Notes: generated by a model from the letters alone, not told the origin. DNA of 64,000 nucleotides from Enoplolaimus lenunculus (GCA_030248215.1 JASANG010003130.1:310001-374000), one strand, 5' to 3'. Counted from the first letter of the stretch, positions 48,035 to 61,914 are shown. A program made the numbers and translations.

Positions 48035-51000
48035 CTACTTTAGAGTAACACTTATAATTGAAATTTCGTCGTATGGTTTATCAGTTCTAGGGTTAGTCTT
48101 CACTTTGCTGATTCGTTGAACAACGTCCATGCCTTTGGTCACTCGGCCAAAAATTGTATGCTTGTTGTCCAGCCATGGCTACAACAAACAAAAGGATAAA
48201 ATGCATGTGAGCATTATATTAGGCTTTAGCAGTTTTAGAAGAAACAAGTACGTTTGAATAAAACCTGATAATATTCAGCGCCATCATACCTAGGTACGCA
48301 AAGTTACATCGCCTTTCGTAACACAAACAAGCTTTTGTTAAAAGCGTCAGGATATTAACTCCAAAATTTCCATAATACGCTTTCACTAAAAATATCCGAA
48401 CACTTGGCACATATTCCAAATATACACCGGTATGACAGACAGTAGAAATACACAATTAGTGATTATCCTGCAGTTCACATCAATACAAACGTAAGCAGAA
48501 TAAATTATTACAGTACTACATGCCATCACTTTGGCTGTTTGGTATTTTCAAAATAAATTTCATTCTGAAACACATATTTCAGATATATGTAACATCATTA
48601 TATCTAACAGTTTGGGTCAGGGATGTGCGGTCTCGGTCTCGCTTTTTTCAGTCTCGGTGGTTTGCAAATCGAGACCAAAGAAGTGAAAAAGCGATACGCG
48701 ACCAGAAAAATTTTCCTTGTATCGCAGCCTTGGCCCGGAAGTACTTGCGCATTACGCCTACTAAAATAACAGCAAACGATTCTGGAGCACCGATACCTGG
48801 TTATGCTGCAGAGATTTGAGAAGCAGAAAGACCCATCCGGTTACCCATAATTCTATTTTTGAAAGAAAACCCAAAGCACTTTTATTTTATTGCGACAAAG
48901 CACAAATAGTTGCATTTTCGCGTTTAAAACTTTAAGGCATCGTGTAAAAAATATGGGTCATCCAACCGGATTTTTAATGTCTACGCTATGTTAAAAAATT
49001 CTATAATCTATTTGGTTTGAACGGGATCAAAAACAGCACTATAGCTTTGAATTAGGGTTGTACCAAGGGTGTTTTAATACAGTGGGATCTTTCCGCAGCC
49101 TGTACGAAGGGTATGGGTACAGTAGCCAGGTGAAAAATAAAGTAAAAAATAAAGTTTAGCGGCGATATTTATTAGTGAAATTGTATGAAACCACCATTCA
49201 GAGCAGATAAAAATATTCAAAATATTTTTTAAAATATCATTTTTATTTTCGGTAACGGTTAAAATTGACCGAGACCGAGACCAAAAGTCTCGGTCTCGGT
49301 AGTTTGAGTCTCGGTCTCGGTCTAGCTTTTTTGACCGAGCTCTCCCAAATCTTGACGAGAATATCCTAACACGTATTGAAATTGTTTAAATTCAAGTAAG
49401 TTGGAGTCGTTTAAACACCAACAAATTGCAATAAAATAGGATCAAGATTTACAGTTGGCACAACGGTAATAAAAAATTGAGATCCATTTGTATTTGGGCC
49501 AGCGTTCGCCATCGATAACGTGTACGGTCGGTCATGTTTTAGCGAAGGATGAAATTCGTCCTCAAAATCGCCGCCCCAAATGCTTTCGCCACCAGTTCCA
49601 GTTCCTAAAACAAGTTAGCGGCAACTTAGACATGACATTTACGGTACGTGCTGTAATATTCCGGTACTACTAAATGAAATTATGACTATTTTGCGGAAAT
49701 AATTTTGCAGACGTATAAACAATTCCGAAATATCTAAAATAATTTCTAAATTTCGAAAGTAACAAATTTCTTCCAGTTAGAATATTAAAGTATGGTGAAA
49801 TTCTGCGACTAACGATGAAGTTCATGGTACTATGAAATGAAGCATGAAGCCGCTAATTAAAAACAGTGCTCACAATAACTACAGGCACCGCGCCTTACCA
49901 GTTGGATCGCCAGTTTGAATCATGAATGCTTTGATAATACGATGAAATATATGCCCATTAAAATAGCCTTGGCGTGCGTGAGTGCAGAAATTTTCACAAG
50001 ACTTAGGCGTTTCACGAAGGAACAGTTTGCAATGAATATCGCCCATTGTTGTATGAATGACACAAGATTCTGCAAGTCGACGCTGAGTAGTCTCTTCCTG
50101 CAAAAAACTCAAAATAAACCGTTCAAACTCAAAATAAACGGCGGTTCACGTTACCCGCCGGGATACCGGAAGCCTGCGGGATGCAGAGACCAGGATGCTT
50201 AGGTTTATTTTGGCTTATGTTAGTTTACAAAGTATCTGGCCTGTCACGGACTAGCATGCATCAAAAGTAGGTGTTAATTCCATAAACAAAAGTAGCATAT
50301 CAAAAACATACTTTTTATAAAATGCGAATAAACAACAAAGCAACATCTCAAATGAAACTGAAATACCAACCTCTACAGCAGTCAACATGTCTTCTCTGAG
50401 CGGCTTCTCATTGAAAACGTCTCGGTCATTGTCAGTCCTGGAAAGACAAAAATATATGCGTAAAAATTAGTCTACAATAATATGCACTATATAAACTAGT
50501 CAAACTATATGAAGAAAAATTTGAAACAAAAACTTTCAAAACCGGCCAACTTACACTGATGTTTCAAAAGGTTCTGTGTTGGTAAATAAGTAAAATCGAT
50601 TCTTCTTGTAGGCATTGCATACCAGCATAGGTTCAGGCTGTGCTACAACAGTACAAACATAGGTGATTTACCAGACAGTTGACTTCCTTCAAGAATATGA
50701 CATTGAATTTTACAATCAAGTAACACAAATCGTTGCAAGAACAAATTATAAGCCACCGTGCTACATCGACACTGATTCTATTTACTATGTTTTAGACTGA
50801 ACATGGCACTTGTTTGCACAAAAAGTGTATCACTTTGTAGCCTTATTATTATAAGCCAATAAAATAATCGCACACAATATGAATGCTCATAACAGCAAAT
50901 CTTATTATTCAACGAGATAAACTATCGAAAACGTTCAATTTTTAGTTTCAGTATAAAATATCCAACGAAACAGCACTAATCCATAAAGTCAAGTTTTCAT

Positions 51001-54000
51001 AACGTAAACCAAAACAATTGTATTCAAAAAGAAAAATTTTTGAACAAAAAGACGTCAGTTATAAACTCACAGCCTTGTAATGCAGGATTATCGGAACCTT
51101 CCATTTCAATTGACGATATGCCGCCTTGTGATTTGGCGGACAAGTCAGGAATCGCCTTACACAGCGCTATCCTTAGAAATCTCAAAGACTCGTCACGCCC
51201 TAAAACATAGGACTGCGTTTGGAGAGATATATTCTATAAATCTTTTAAAGGATGATTTCTTGTGCGTTACAAGCTAAGTATCTGAAATCCTTTTACAAAA
51301 TCTCACAGGGGTGACCCCTAAACCCAATCTGGTTAAGTCATTTGTCTTGTGTGAACCTGAGATGGGCAACCCATCGCACAAAAGCTGCCGACGACTAAGT
51401 CCAATCTGCTCTCTTGTACTTTCCCCCCATACTAAAGTTAGGCTTACCTATGAACCTGAGGCAGCGATTTGTCTTCAAATTAATCAATTTTACACCCAAC
51501 ATTGTCGGATACAGTACAAAGTGTCCACTTTCATCAAATATTACATTTGTTGATTCTAGTGTGCCCGATTTGTCCAAATCCCGTTCAACAGCAATTCGTC
51601 GATTGAACTCAGTATTGGATAGGCCATGTTTTGCTATAACCACAAAACAGTAGTGTCAAACTCTGTATAAACAAAGAACCAAACAACATCAATCGCGAGT
51701 TGAGAAACAAATACCCCAATATTATAACAACCATAAAACATTGTTCTAATTTGACGCTGGTATAACACCGACACGAAGCTAGGTTGATGACACTAGCCCC
51801 ATCATTTTTTATTTTGCATAAATAGGTTGTAAATAATGAAAAGTATATTATTTAATACAATGCTGTAGCAACACCATCATGAACAATTGTGCGTCGTGTT
51901 GCCTTATAACATTACTCTTCAACTTGTAGCACACACTACACACTTGCCTTTATTGGATATATAATCCGACAAAGTTTCATTCAAAACTTTGATCAATTTT
52001 CCTGTTACAAAGTTGAATATCCGAATTTTTCTATCACTGCTCATCACGGCAAAACGTTTTCCATTGGGCGAAATAGCCAATGCGAATGGTGAAGTTTTGG
52101 TCTGAAATCTACACAGACAAAATGAATAACTACACCGCTGCAGATACCTGTTGTTATCAATTTTAAAACAGCACCATCGAATGTTCGTACCGTTAACTTT
52201 GAACAAAGAACCCTAAATGAGTCCTTTGGTCTAAAAACAAACGGGTAACACATATATGCGGTAACACAGCCACGGTTATCAGAACAAATAAAATACACTG
52301 CATTTAGCCAAAACCAGCTGACCACAGAAGCGCAACTTTGCAACTACAAGAAAACAATTTATTATCTTACTCTGGTGTTTCCAAGAGGTGCAAGGCTACT
52401 GTACCTCATTTTTGTAGAGAAAGAAAGCACCGAGGTTAATTTTGTTCAACTTGAAATGCATCTTTTACCCTTTCGGTTTAAGCTAGTTGTGCATTTCGGC
52501 GTTTACAGCGTTTACAACATGAGAAAAGTCCAGATTTCAACTTTTAAGTTTTTGTATATATCTGCGCTGTCTATATGTACAATAGTTTTGGTAGAGGTCG
52601 CGTACGTAACTCCTGTTACCTTCACAAGCTCAAACAAATCGGTGTCCATTTTTGATGTGAATGCAACAGAGCTGTCTGGAAACACATAATCGTGTTTGCC
52701 ACCGTGCCAGTATTCAATCATTCCCACGGTATCAATTGATACAACAGTTTCGAAAGCGGCATTGAACTGAATTTACAAAAAAATACGCAGTAAAATCAAA
52801 TTTTGAAATAGTGCACCGTATACAAACGCACAGTATTTAATTAGTATCAGATGAACGTACTGAATGTTACAAGCGCGAACCGAATAATCAGTTAGAAAAG
52901 ATAACTCAATAGTCACGGCGAAATTTTACAATATTATAGAACTGCCTCAAGAGTGAAATAACATACCTAATATTGCTAGAAAGTGATATATCGAGCAAAT
53001 TGCGAACATTTTAGTGCTAAACAGCAACACAAAATGTTGGTATTGATCTTTGTCGAGGGGATACCAACAGTAAACTAACTTTAATCAGAACCACTGGTTT
53101 TGAATGTAAGCGATCAACACACTTCAGGACTTCGCTAGTCCCTCTGCCGTTAAATACAAAAATAGAAGGCGTCTGGGTATCAGCAACTGCAATTGTTGCC
53201 ACCGCATCTGATGCGTTATGAATCCATTCACACCGGGATGGTCTGTAATTATAGATTACACGCTATCAATAAATCTGACCCATTTTTTACACTATGCCTT
53301 ACTACTACGCGTAATTCTAAGGCTACGCCTAAGCTTAAACTGAAGAAGAAACTAATACTAACAGGGTGCAACCGGAATTACAATTTACCGGAACCGGAAA
53401 ACGAAACATACCTACTACTTTCTTTTTTGCTATATTATTGGTGAAATAACCCTAGTTGGAGACAGGCGTTCATGTTATTTGCTGTATTTTAAATTTTCAT
53501 AATCAACCGAAGCGAAATCTGGATTCGATGGTTTATTTTCTGCGATTGTCAAGGTTTGCATACTATTACTAGAGAAATCATTAATTTTTATCGTCATTTT
53601 TAGGTAAAGTATGTTGATTTCCACCAACCAAATTTTAATACCGGATTTCTAATTCCGGTGAAAACTTAGCGGAACCGGAAGGTGAAAAAATGCCGGAACC
53701 GGAACAGGAATTCCGGTTGTACGCTGAATCCTAATCCACAATCCAGCCTCCGAGCCTTTAAGCCCCAAGTCTCTGTCCTCCAGTGGGTAAGCCCCTATTA
53801 ACCAATATGGGCCATAACTAAGTCTCAAACGGAATTTTTTTAACAGTAATATCTGTACAGGCAACAAGAAGGCATCAAAATTCAACTTTCCTATATTTAA
53901 ATAAGTTTTACATACGTTTTAAATTACTTTGATAACATTATAAACTTTGTCAGTTACTGTCGAAGTTTGTATTCCGATACAAAATTAAAATTCTGACGCC

Positions 54001-56889
54001 GAAACAGACTGTGACCTATCAGGGAGATAATAAGCTAATATTGGTATTTTGCATTAATTACAAAAATTCCTGCAGCCGTATGTCTAAACTATAAAATTAT
54101 TGTATGTGCAAGATATGATGCTCAACATAGACTGACCAACACTGTAGTTACCAACAGTAAAAGTAATAAACTAACATAAACTGAATTCGTATCATGTTAA
54201 TCATATCGAAATTTGTTATATCAAACACTTTAACAGTTTTGTCATCTGAAATTGTCGCCAACAGTGTTCCATTGCAGTTCACTGATGTGTCATTGATACG
54301 ACCTGGAAAAATATTTATTGGTTTGGATGTGATACGGCTACATGGCGTCCCTGAATCTTGATAATTTTTTCTCTAATTTTCCTACCGGAAGTTCTATTTT
54401 TCTGACTTTCCCAATATAATTTTCCTTTTCCCTGATTTTTTAGAAAACAATGGGCAGAAACCGCGACAATGATCGACATACTTTAATCTGAGATGTTAGC
54501 CAATCTGAAACACAACACTACTAAGAAGGCGACACAATTTTAATTGATAAAAAATACTACTGAAAGCAGCTATGACTAATGATCTGCAGAGGAAAATCAC
54601 ATTTATCGAAAACATGCTTTTAAATAATATTTCTCTTGACAACACACCGAGATGTAATATTCTACACGTTTTAAACCTATGGTCTAAATTCAAATTCCAG
54701 CTTAAGGTTAAACCATGCCGTTCAAGCCTACAAAAATACTATAAACGCTGACAAACACAAATACACCATAATAAAAACGCATTGCACAGCTTCATTAGTA
54801 GTAACAAACATACCTAAATGAGCGCGAAACTGTTTGACAAACTCGATACCTTCGCCAAACAATTTCTTCCAAAATTTAACATGACCATCAGAGCTGGCGG
54901 TAATAATAAAGTCGGTTCTAAAACAGAATTTTAACATTCTCTCTGATAAAAAACGAAATCAACAAAACGTCTTATTCGCAACAATATATATGTATATATA
55001 TTATATATTATATATGTATATATATATTATATATTATATATATAAAATTTAACCACTATGCTTGGATATATAACAACAAACAGACTTCAGAATTTATTCA
55101 CAAATGACAGTCATATGATCTTCAACACAAAAATTTTTGTCAGACAATACATAACGCTTTTTAACTTTCAATACATAATGCTTTCCCACTTCCACAAAAA
55201 TATCATTCATTTTTAATCATTGTATTGTATGCACAGCGGATTATACTATGCCAATATAATTACGAGGCAGCTCTTTATAAATAAATGAGCAGATACGTTT
55301 GTATATCTATACAATTGTTAAGCAAACGTATTACTACGTACTTCAATTTTCAATATAAAAAGTGATGTCTGAGCTCAATGACGGATAACGTATATATAGT
55401 AAACACTCAGGTTGCAACCGGAATTACAATTCATCGGAACCGGAATTTGAAAAATTACCGGAAACGGAACCGGAAAATGAAAAATACATGCCACCAAAAA
55501 ATTCATTCTAATTCTCTTTTTAGCAGTATTGGTGAAATAGCCCTTAGTTCCTTAGTTGGAGATAGGTATTCACTTTATCAGCTGTATTTTAGATTTTAAT
55601 AATCCACGGAACCGCAATCTACCTTCGATGGTTTATTTTCGGCCATTGTCATGGTTTATATACTATACGAATGAAATTACTTAAGTTTTATCGTCATTTT
55701 TAGTGAAATATCTTCATTTTCAGCGAACAAACCTTGATTAAAAATTTACCGGATCCGGAGCCGGAGTCAAAAATTAGCGGAACCGGGATTCCGGCTGCAC
55801 CCTGGTATACACACATAGTTCTGTAGCAAAATCTGTGTTAAAGTATTAAAACCAGCTTAACGCCTAGTTACGTACCACTATGTAGGTATGAGTATAAAGC
55901 AAACTAAAACGTACGTACACAGTAGCATCAACATGCGTTATATGATCACGATGCATAAAAGACTTTTCGTATGCAGCACCTTTAGGAATATTGCGCAGAT
56001 ATGTTTCTTCAAATTCCAAGACTGAAACTCAGTGTAAAAGCAATGATTAGAGAAACATGTGTAAATCTACGTGCAGCTGTAAAAATACGCGTACGAGCCC
56101 TTACCAGTTGAACAATAAGGAAAAGTATATACCACGAAAAAGATTGGCCGAAACAAAAAGTTTTTTTACAATTACATTTCTGTACTTCAATCAGCGGTAA
56201 AACAATGCATATTAACAAGTTGGCAAATGGCGTTAAAAACGGACTTATATATAGTGCTACGGAAAAAACTAGCGAAAAACATTAAACATTTATGTATAAG
56301 TTTGTAGTAAAAATAGCTATAGTGCTCATCTTAATGGCAAACAAATGACTAGATTATCACTATTCCGCATCACCTCTAAGCATTATAATAAATTACGTAA
56401 TACAAACGCTTACGTAAGTAACAGGCTTCATACAGCAGAAGCTAGTTTAGCGAAATATTAGGTGATATTTGATGTAAAAACTTGATGCAAAAACCAATTG
56501 TTAAATAGTAAATCTTTTTCTTCAATCTAGCGCGAGATATGCAAATGACAATTATCTAAAAAATGGAGATTGCAGCAGAAATTAAGTTTTCGTTAACAAT
56601 CCAGACACATGATTTTAAAAATTGGTTGCGGTGCTGGACCTGCTTTTACTTTATTATCTCAGTAAAGATTAGGCTGGCGGGATGTTAGTATGCGTTTAAT
56701 ACAAACACAATATATTATATTGTATATCAAACATAAACCTTTTCGTTTCTTCTTCAACTGCGAATGGTCCTCAGTAGCTGCTTCAGACACACTTGGTCCA
56801 ATTAGTAATTCGTCTCCGCTGTCCAACTTGTCGCCAGCTTCATTGTGATCACTTTCCAGTTCGTTAGATTCCGTATTCTGACGCTTCAT
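48035..56889 (-). CDS. PPWD1: PPWD1: peptidylprolyl isomerase domain and WD-repeat protein, 14 exons, 637 aa
   Basis: Exons in coding order: 56889-56739, 56021-55919, 54917-54814, 54302-54176, 53242-53080, 52766-52620, 52101-51948, 51633-51448, 51199-51071, 50642-50555, 50437-50371, 50097-49899, 49604-49453, 48178-48035. Family knowledge: PPWD1 is a nuclear cyclophilin associated with the spliceosome. The N-terminus is acidic and ends in KKKRK, a likely nuclear signal. WD repeats follow from residue ~87 ([17 protein letters not shown]), with later blades at [19 protein letters not shown] and [15 protein letters not shown]. The cyclophilin domain covers about 483-637 with [14 protein letters not shown] (catalytic Arg526, Phe531, Gln534), [13 protein letters not shown] and [13 protein letters not shown]. 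Length is close to human PPWD1 (646). All introns are GT-AG except the one after exon 7, which probably starts with GC. The start was chosen as the first ATG of an exon that joins cleanly to VLEFEETYL. Confidence 0.96.
48614..49350. mobile_element. Repeat with ggtctcg-rich ends in PPWD1 intron 13
   Basis: The left side is ggtctcggtctcgctttttt, the right side gtctcggtctcggtctagct plus an inverted gaccgagaccgagacc. No coding frame. It lies between the last two PPWD1 exons. Confidence 0.6.
53362..53725. mobile_element. MITE with accggaac-rich ends in PPWD1 intron 4
   Basis: The left end cagggtgcaaccggaatt and the right end, in reverse cagcgtacaaccggaatt, are terminal inverted repeats followed by runs of ccggaac. 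The intron lies between exons 53080-53242 and 54176-54302. Confidence 0.75.
54982..55045. repeat. (AT)n-rich microsatellite in PPWD1 intron 2
   Basis: Alternating atatat with interspersed tgta and tatta steps; strongly palindromic. Confidence 0.9.
55408..55804. mobile_element. MITE with accggaac-rich ends in PPWD1 intron 2
   Basis: Same family as 53362-53725: left caggttgcaaccggaatt, right in reverse ccagggtgcagccggaat, and a shared centre with ggtgaaataacccttag-like and gatggtttattttc segments. Confidence 0.75.
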
Positions 56890-57353
56890 AATTATATAAA
56901 TGCGATTGCCACTCACTTACAAACTTCATTCAACTTAAATTGCAATGTGAAGACATACAATGAAACATAAGCTCGTTTAAGTGCATCCAAGATAAAATAC
57001 ATAAATTTCGGGTGAATTCTCACGAAAATCAGTTAGCGGGTCATAACTTCTGAGTATTTTCAATGCAAATATGCCTTGTAAACCTGGAATCTTAGCTCAG
57101 CGTTTTCGTTATTGCTTAGCATGTATCTTAGCTATTACCTTTTCGTGTTCTTCGTGAATGCATATGAAATATGCATGCCCCAGTGCACATGCTCTTAGCA
57201 AACAAAGTCCAAGTTATTGATCGTTCCTACCTGTAAGCATGTGAGATTTGCTTTCTGGATGCATATACATGTGAGTATACGCGGTGTAGCTTGATGTGTA
57301 GAGTGTGTAAAGTTGTTCGTGCACATATACCTACCAGAGGAAACTATGATATT

Positions 57354-57426
57354 GGCCGCGTGGTGTAATGGATAGCGCGCTTGAATCTCGAGCGAGAGGT
57401 CCTAGGTGTGATTGCCGGCGTGGCCA
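57354..57426 (+). tRNA. tRNA-like sequence, probably a pseudogene
   Basis: Seven bases ggccgcg pair with cgtggcc at the 3' side (one G-U) to form an acceptor stem. The A-box region tggtgtaatggatagcgc follows as in tRNA-Arg genes. The presumed anticodon loop reads atctcga (anticodon position ctc), closed by an imperfect stem with a mismatch next to the loop. The T arm is degenerate: the loop reads tgtgatt instead of the usual ttcgaat, and its stem has mismatches. It is probably a tRNA pseudogene or the head of an old SINE. Confidence 0.5.
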
Positions 57427-58335
57427 TATCTTTCGGAGAAACTAAGGGAAAAACCAATTATATTCGCAGTACTTAGGGGATAGAGGTCGTCCCAGAGCAA
57501 TAGATAACCTGCAGCTCAGCATCAACATAGACGAATTTTAGTCAACAGGCATTATCGTGCTGATAAACACTTCTGTCGTAGCGGATATTACATAGCCATC
57601 AACCGTGTGTTTAATTAAATAAGAAACAAAAATTCCAATGAACGGAATTATAACTTGTTCCACTAGCAATGTAAATTCATTGAAAACGATATCTATAAAT
57701 TGGTCAGTTTGTTGGAATTACGTGCAATACAATTTAATTGCCAGTTGCCGACTATTAATAATGACTTGAAGTATACTATAAAGTATAAACTTTTGGCACA
57801 ACATAATGACTGCGAAGAAATGGTTGCCAAAAACTAATCCGGTTGCCACCCATTGCAACAAACTGATATTTCATGTTCTATATCAACTGTATGGTTGCCG
57901 TGCTGCAACTATCGCCTTCACACGAACCGAGCAGCAAAAAACCAGGTACGAAATACGGGAACAATTATATCGGATATACGGGAACAATTATATCGGTTTG
58001 TTTTCTGGATCTGTATAGTTCTTTTGTTCGGTTCGGTATTTAGACATTCCAGTCACCAGATGAACTTTAAATTTTTGTCTTAGTGTTTACCTCTTAATTT
58101 CAGTGATTTTTCAGTTTTTATGCAAAACACTAAAACATAGGTCATCCCATTCAATACTGATTCGGCTTTTAGTAGTCTGAAAACAATTAGTTTCTATAAA
58201 AACTACTCCCTTTACGTATATTATAACCGCGGCAAGAATCCGTTATGTTGACTCAGTCGTCAATTCTAAATTTTTCATCATATCGGGTGAGCAGTCAAAG
58301 GTCAAGAGCCTTAAAAAAGGCATAGGCAATGTTTT

Positions 58336-58832
58336 ATGGGTCATCCAAGTTAAATAAATGCACTCACATTTGTAAAAAAATGTCCCTGCCTTTTGGGTGT
58401 CCGCGTTGTCCCGACCCACTCTCTTTATACACTGTCTGAGATGCCTATTTGTCATTGTCTGAAACTTTAGACAATGATTATGCTCTAGGCATAAATATTT
58501 AATTGTCCTGACATCATTAACGGGAACTGTTATTGTCCATAGTCCCTCGGAAGGGACTCAATTTTTTGCGTTGAATGGTGCGTGCGTGAATGTGTGTACA
58601 GCGCAATTTAAAATCTGTGCGCGTGTACTAACGTAATGTTCTGACATCCTACAGACAACATGTATTTATCCAGAGTCCCTTCCGACAGAGTCTAAACAAA
58701 TAGCACTATCTTAAGTACAGCTATGAAACTGTACCTTGCCTCCAGCTGAGATTTGTATTTTAATGCTGATCCTAATGGGGTGGGCGGAACATTTATTACA
58801 TCAGCGCGTGCATTTTAACGTGGATGACCCAT
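58336..58832. mobile_element. MITE with atgggtcatcca inverted ends
   Basis: The left end atgggtcatccaagttaaat and the right end, in reverse atgggtcatccacgttaaaa, both lead to tgcac. Confidence 0.7.
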
Positions 58833-58897
58833 TACTTTTGGAAAAATTGTTTCACACCAAAAACTGGATTTAAAACAGGAATGCAAAACATTCTTAT

Positions 58898-59252
58898 CAG
58901 GGTAATAGCGGAGGTGAAAAATACCGGAGCCGGAGCCGGAGGTCAACGAAACTTGGCGGAGCCGGAGGTTAGGCGATATTAAATACTAAAATGATGGTTA
59001 ATTAATTAATTTTAGTCAATATCTGCAATATCTTGTTAAGTTGTTTGATTTTACGCTAATTTTCTGCAGCATTTCGGAAATTTTTTCTAGAAAATTGTTA
59101 CAAAAGCAAAATGAGACGCGCTAAAAAGATAATTTTGCAAAATTAAGCAAAAATTTTACTACTGAAATTGCCGGAACCTCGGGCAAAAATTCTACCGGAA
59201 CCGGATGCCGAATTTCTGCCGGAAACGGATCCAGACCTCCGGTTGTACCCTG
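58898..59252. mobile_element. MITE with accggagc-rich ends upstream of PPWD1
   Basis: The left end is cagggtaatagcggaggtga, the right end in reverse cagggtacaaccggaggtct, with tandem ccggagccggag next to the left end. Confidence 0.7.
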
Positions 59253-59646
59253 ATTCTTACTTGCGTTATGTTTTACAAGTGAAAAAATTCCCCCATACTT
59301 GCGTAGAGGTGGGAGAACTACAAAAGTGTCCATATATCCACGTTAATAGCAACTTTGGAGAAAGACCCCTTTTACAGGTTAGCAATTGCAAAAATGTTTA
59401 GGGTTACCGAACCGAAAACTGAAAAATGTCGAATTTCGCATCGAAACCTAAATTGAAGAATACCAGAATTTTTCAACAGGTAAACGTGATCTGCGAAATT
59501 CGATCACGCAAAGCCAAACACATATCACATTTCTAACGGTACAGGTGGCAAAGCACAGGTTTCTAGGTAATCAGGAGTCAACACTTGCAGATCTGAAAAG
59601 ACACTGGAAGCGAAGACAGAATGAAGCCCAACGCTATTTTGTAATA

Positions 59647-60053
59647 CTGTAGTGACCCTAATGAGTAGGGGTAATAAAATGGGTCGCCATTTTGAGTCTC
59701 TACAATCAATAGATGTCCGTATCCCAAGTTAGAATCCGTAAGCGTATAGTCACAATCTCAGTCCATAAATGTCAATTATCCCTAACTGCAGTGCATAAAT
59801 GAACGACTGCAAAAGACCAAAAGTTGAGTTCGAAACTGTAAAGGATCCTTAAAGTTGTGAAAGTACATTCATTCCAGAGCATTACCTTGCATTATCGCTC
59901 AAGCTTTTGCGTATAGTTGCAATACCGGATCTATATCAGTAAAGGAATGTCGGCGGACGGCGGATAAAAAATAAATAACTGTCCGTGACGGAACAACAGT
60001 GGTACAATCTTGCGAGGCCAAATAAATATCAGTCACCCCTTGGGTCAGTACAG
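59647..60053. mobile_element. Diverged copy of the TA-flanked MITE
   Basis: The left end is ctgtagtgaccctaatgagt, the right end cccttgggtcagtacag, both next to TA. The interior has gccattttgagtctctacaa. Confidence 0.7.
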
Positions 60054-60616
60054 TACCTACGCTCCTCTACGCCAGGTTTCTTTTTTTGTGGGAAAACGAC
60101 ACAGAACTTTAAGCTAGTTTTTAAGACCGGAAAACAAAACATTCGTGTGTTCTAGTGAAAACATTTCTCCCACTTTTGCGTAGTGGTGTGGACACTAAAT
60201 TTGAGATACTACCAGTGTGTAACAGGCTATCTGTTTCCGTTTCCGGTCAAAATCTGTTATTTTTACGTCCAAAATTAGTTCTAAATCATGTGTCAAAAAT
60301 TTCGATAAATCCGCTATATTTTCTTTAAAGTTTGAGAAACTCCGGTGTAAATTTGCACGTCTCTGCTGCGTTGGCACAATAATAAGACGTCTTTGAAATT
60401 TTTATACCTCAGCGTCCGTTTCCCGTTTCTGTTATTTTGATCACTATCCGTTCCGTTTCCGTTAGTTTTACTATCTATTTACATCCTGGTTATAAGTTTT
60501 AGTAATTTGGTGTAAAATGCTTTTGGTTAATACTAAAATGTGATTAAAAATTCTTCAGCTTTGTGAGCTGCCCCAGTTATAACGTGAACCCCGTTTAAAG
60601 TTAAAAAATCAAGTAA

Positions 60617-61627
60617 ACTACAGTCGAATTTGACTCTGGCGAAGTCGAATTTTGACTCAATTTGTGTAGTCCTGAAATGCCTATTTTAGAGAGAGTCAAT
60701 TTGACTCACCATTTTTTGCAGTGTAGGACCATTACCTAACAGACAAAATATTACCCAACAATAGAAACAGACAGTGTTCCTTCCTACGGTATTGACCCGA
60801 ATAAGAAGGGGGACTGATATTTATTTGGCCTCTCCAAAGGGTACCCCCTTCTTATTCGGTTAGGGACTGTTATTTATTTTTAACCCACGCTCCGCCGCCC
60901 TTCGTTACTGATATATATCCGGTACTGCAACTATCCGTTAAATTAAACGTATATTTGTCTCGTTTCAATAGGTTGAGCGATAATAAAAGGTTGCACTAAG
61001 AATGTACTTTCAAAATTTAAGAAGGCTTTAAAGTTTCGAACTCAAACTATTTGGTCCTGGAGTCATTTATGTGCTACAATTAGGGTTAATTGACATTTAT
61101 GGACTCTAATTAGGGTTTAGGGACTCTATCCGGTTACGGTCTCTTATTAGGGATACGGACTCCTATTGATTCGGACTCAAAATGGGGACCCCCACTCTTA
61201 TTACCCCCTCTTATTCGGGTCAATACATAATAGCTGCCCCTGGAACTCAATGTTTGCTCTAATTTTTACACAAAACCTTTATAATAAAGCTTTCGTACAA
61301 AAAATATCTTTTATGAACAATTTTGAGCGAGTACTTGTGTACAGTTTCCGATATTTCGCTTTTATAAAAGACTGTGGTAGAGAAAATATGTCGCAATTTT
61401 AATACGTGTATAACTCGACGTTGGTTAAAATGTTTCGTTTTGTTTGTTATATATGAGTTTTTTACGCCTTTTCCACAACTGGTACATTTCTTCCATACTC
61501 CAGGGTCAAACGTGCGACTTTATTAATAGTGAGTCGAATTTGACTCTGGTGGAGTAGAATTTGACTCATTTTGTGTAGTACTGTAGAGCCTATTTCGGAG
61601 AGTCAATTTGACTCACCTTTTTTTGCA
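60617..61627. repeat. Two direct ~105-bp repeats around a TA-flanked MITE
   Basis: The copies at about 60617-60724 and 61524-61627 share gtcgaatttgactctgg, gagtcaatttgactcacc and ttttttgcag. Between them is the 441-bp MITE at 60787-61227. They may be ends of one interrupted element or two separate copies. Confidence 0.5.
60787..61227. mobile_element. 441-bp MITE of the same TA family, opposite orientation
   Basis: It has the same length as the copy at 62376 and the same terminal repeat (attgacccgaataagaaggg; cctcttattcgggtcaatac). Interior landmarks are in reverse order. Confidence 0.8.
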
Positions 61628-61914
61628 GCGCAGCTGTATTTTTTACAAAATGTCTACACAAAAAGAAACCATATTTTCATTCTAAGACGGTATATCAAAT
61701 TGGTTTGTTGTAGTATTAGACGCTGAAACAAAACGCAAAATAAAATTTTGCAAATCGCAGCAGAGTACAACCGGAAATATATACCTCCGACTCCGGCTGA
61801 AAATGGTCCCCCGCCCCGGCACTAGCAGAATTTTTGTACCGGAAGTTGTGGCAATTTCGATAGTGAATGACCCTTGTAACAGGGTCTGATCGTTTTCCGG
61901 CGGGCGGTAATAGT

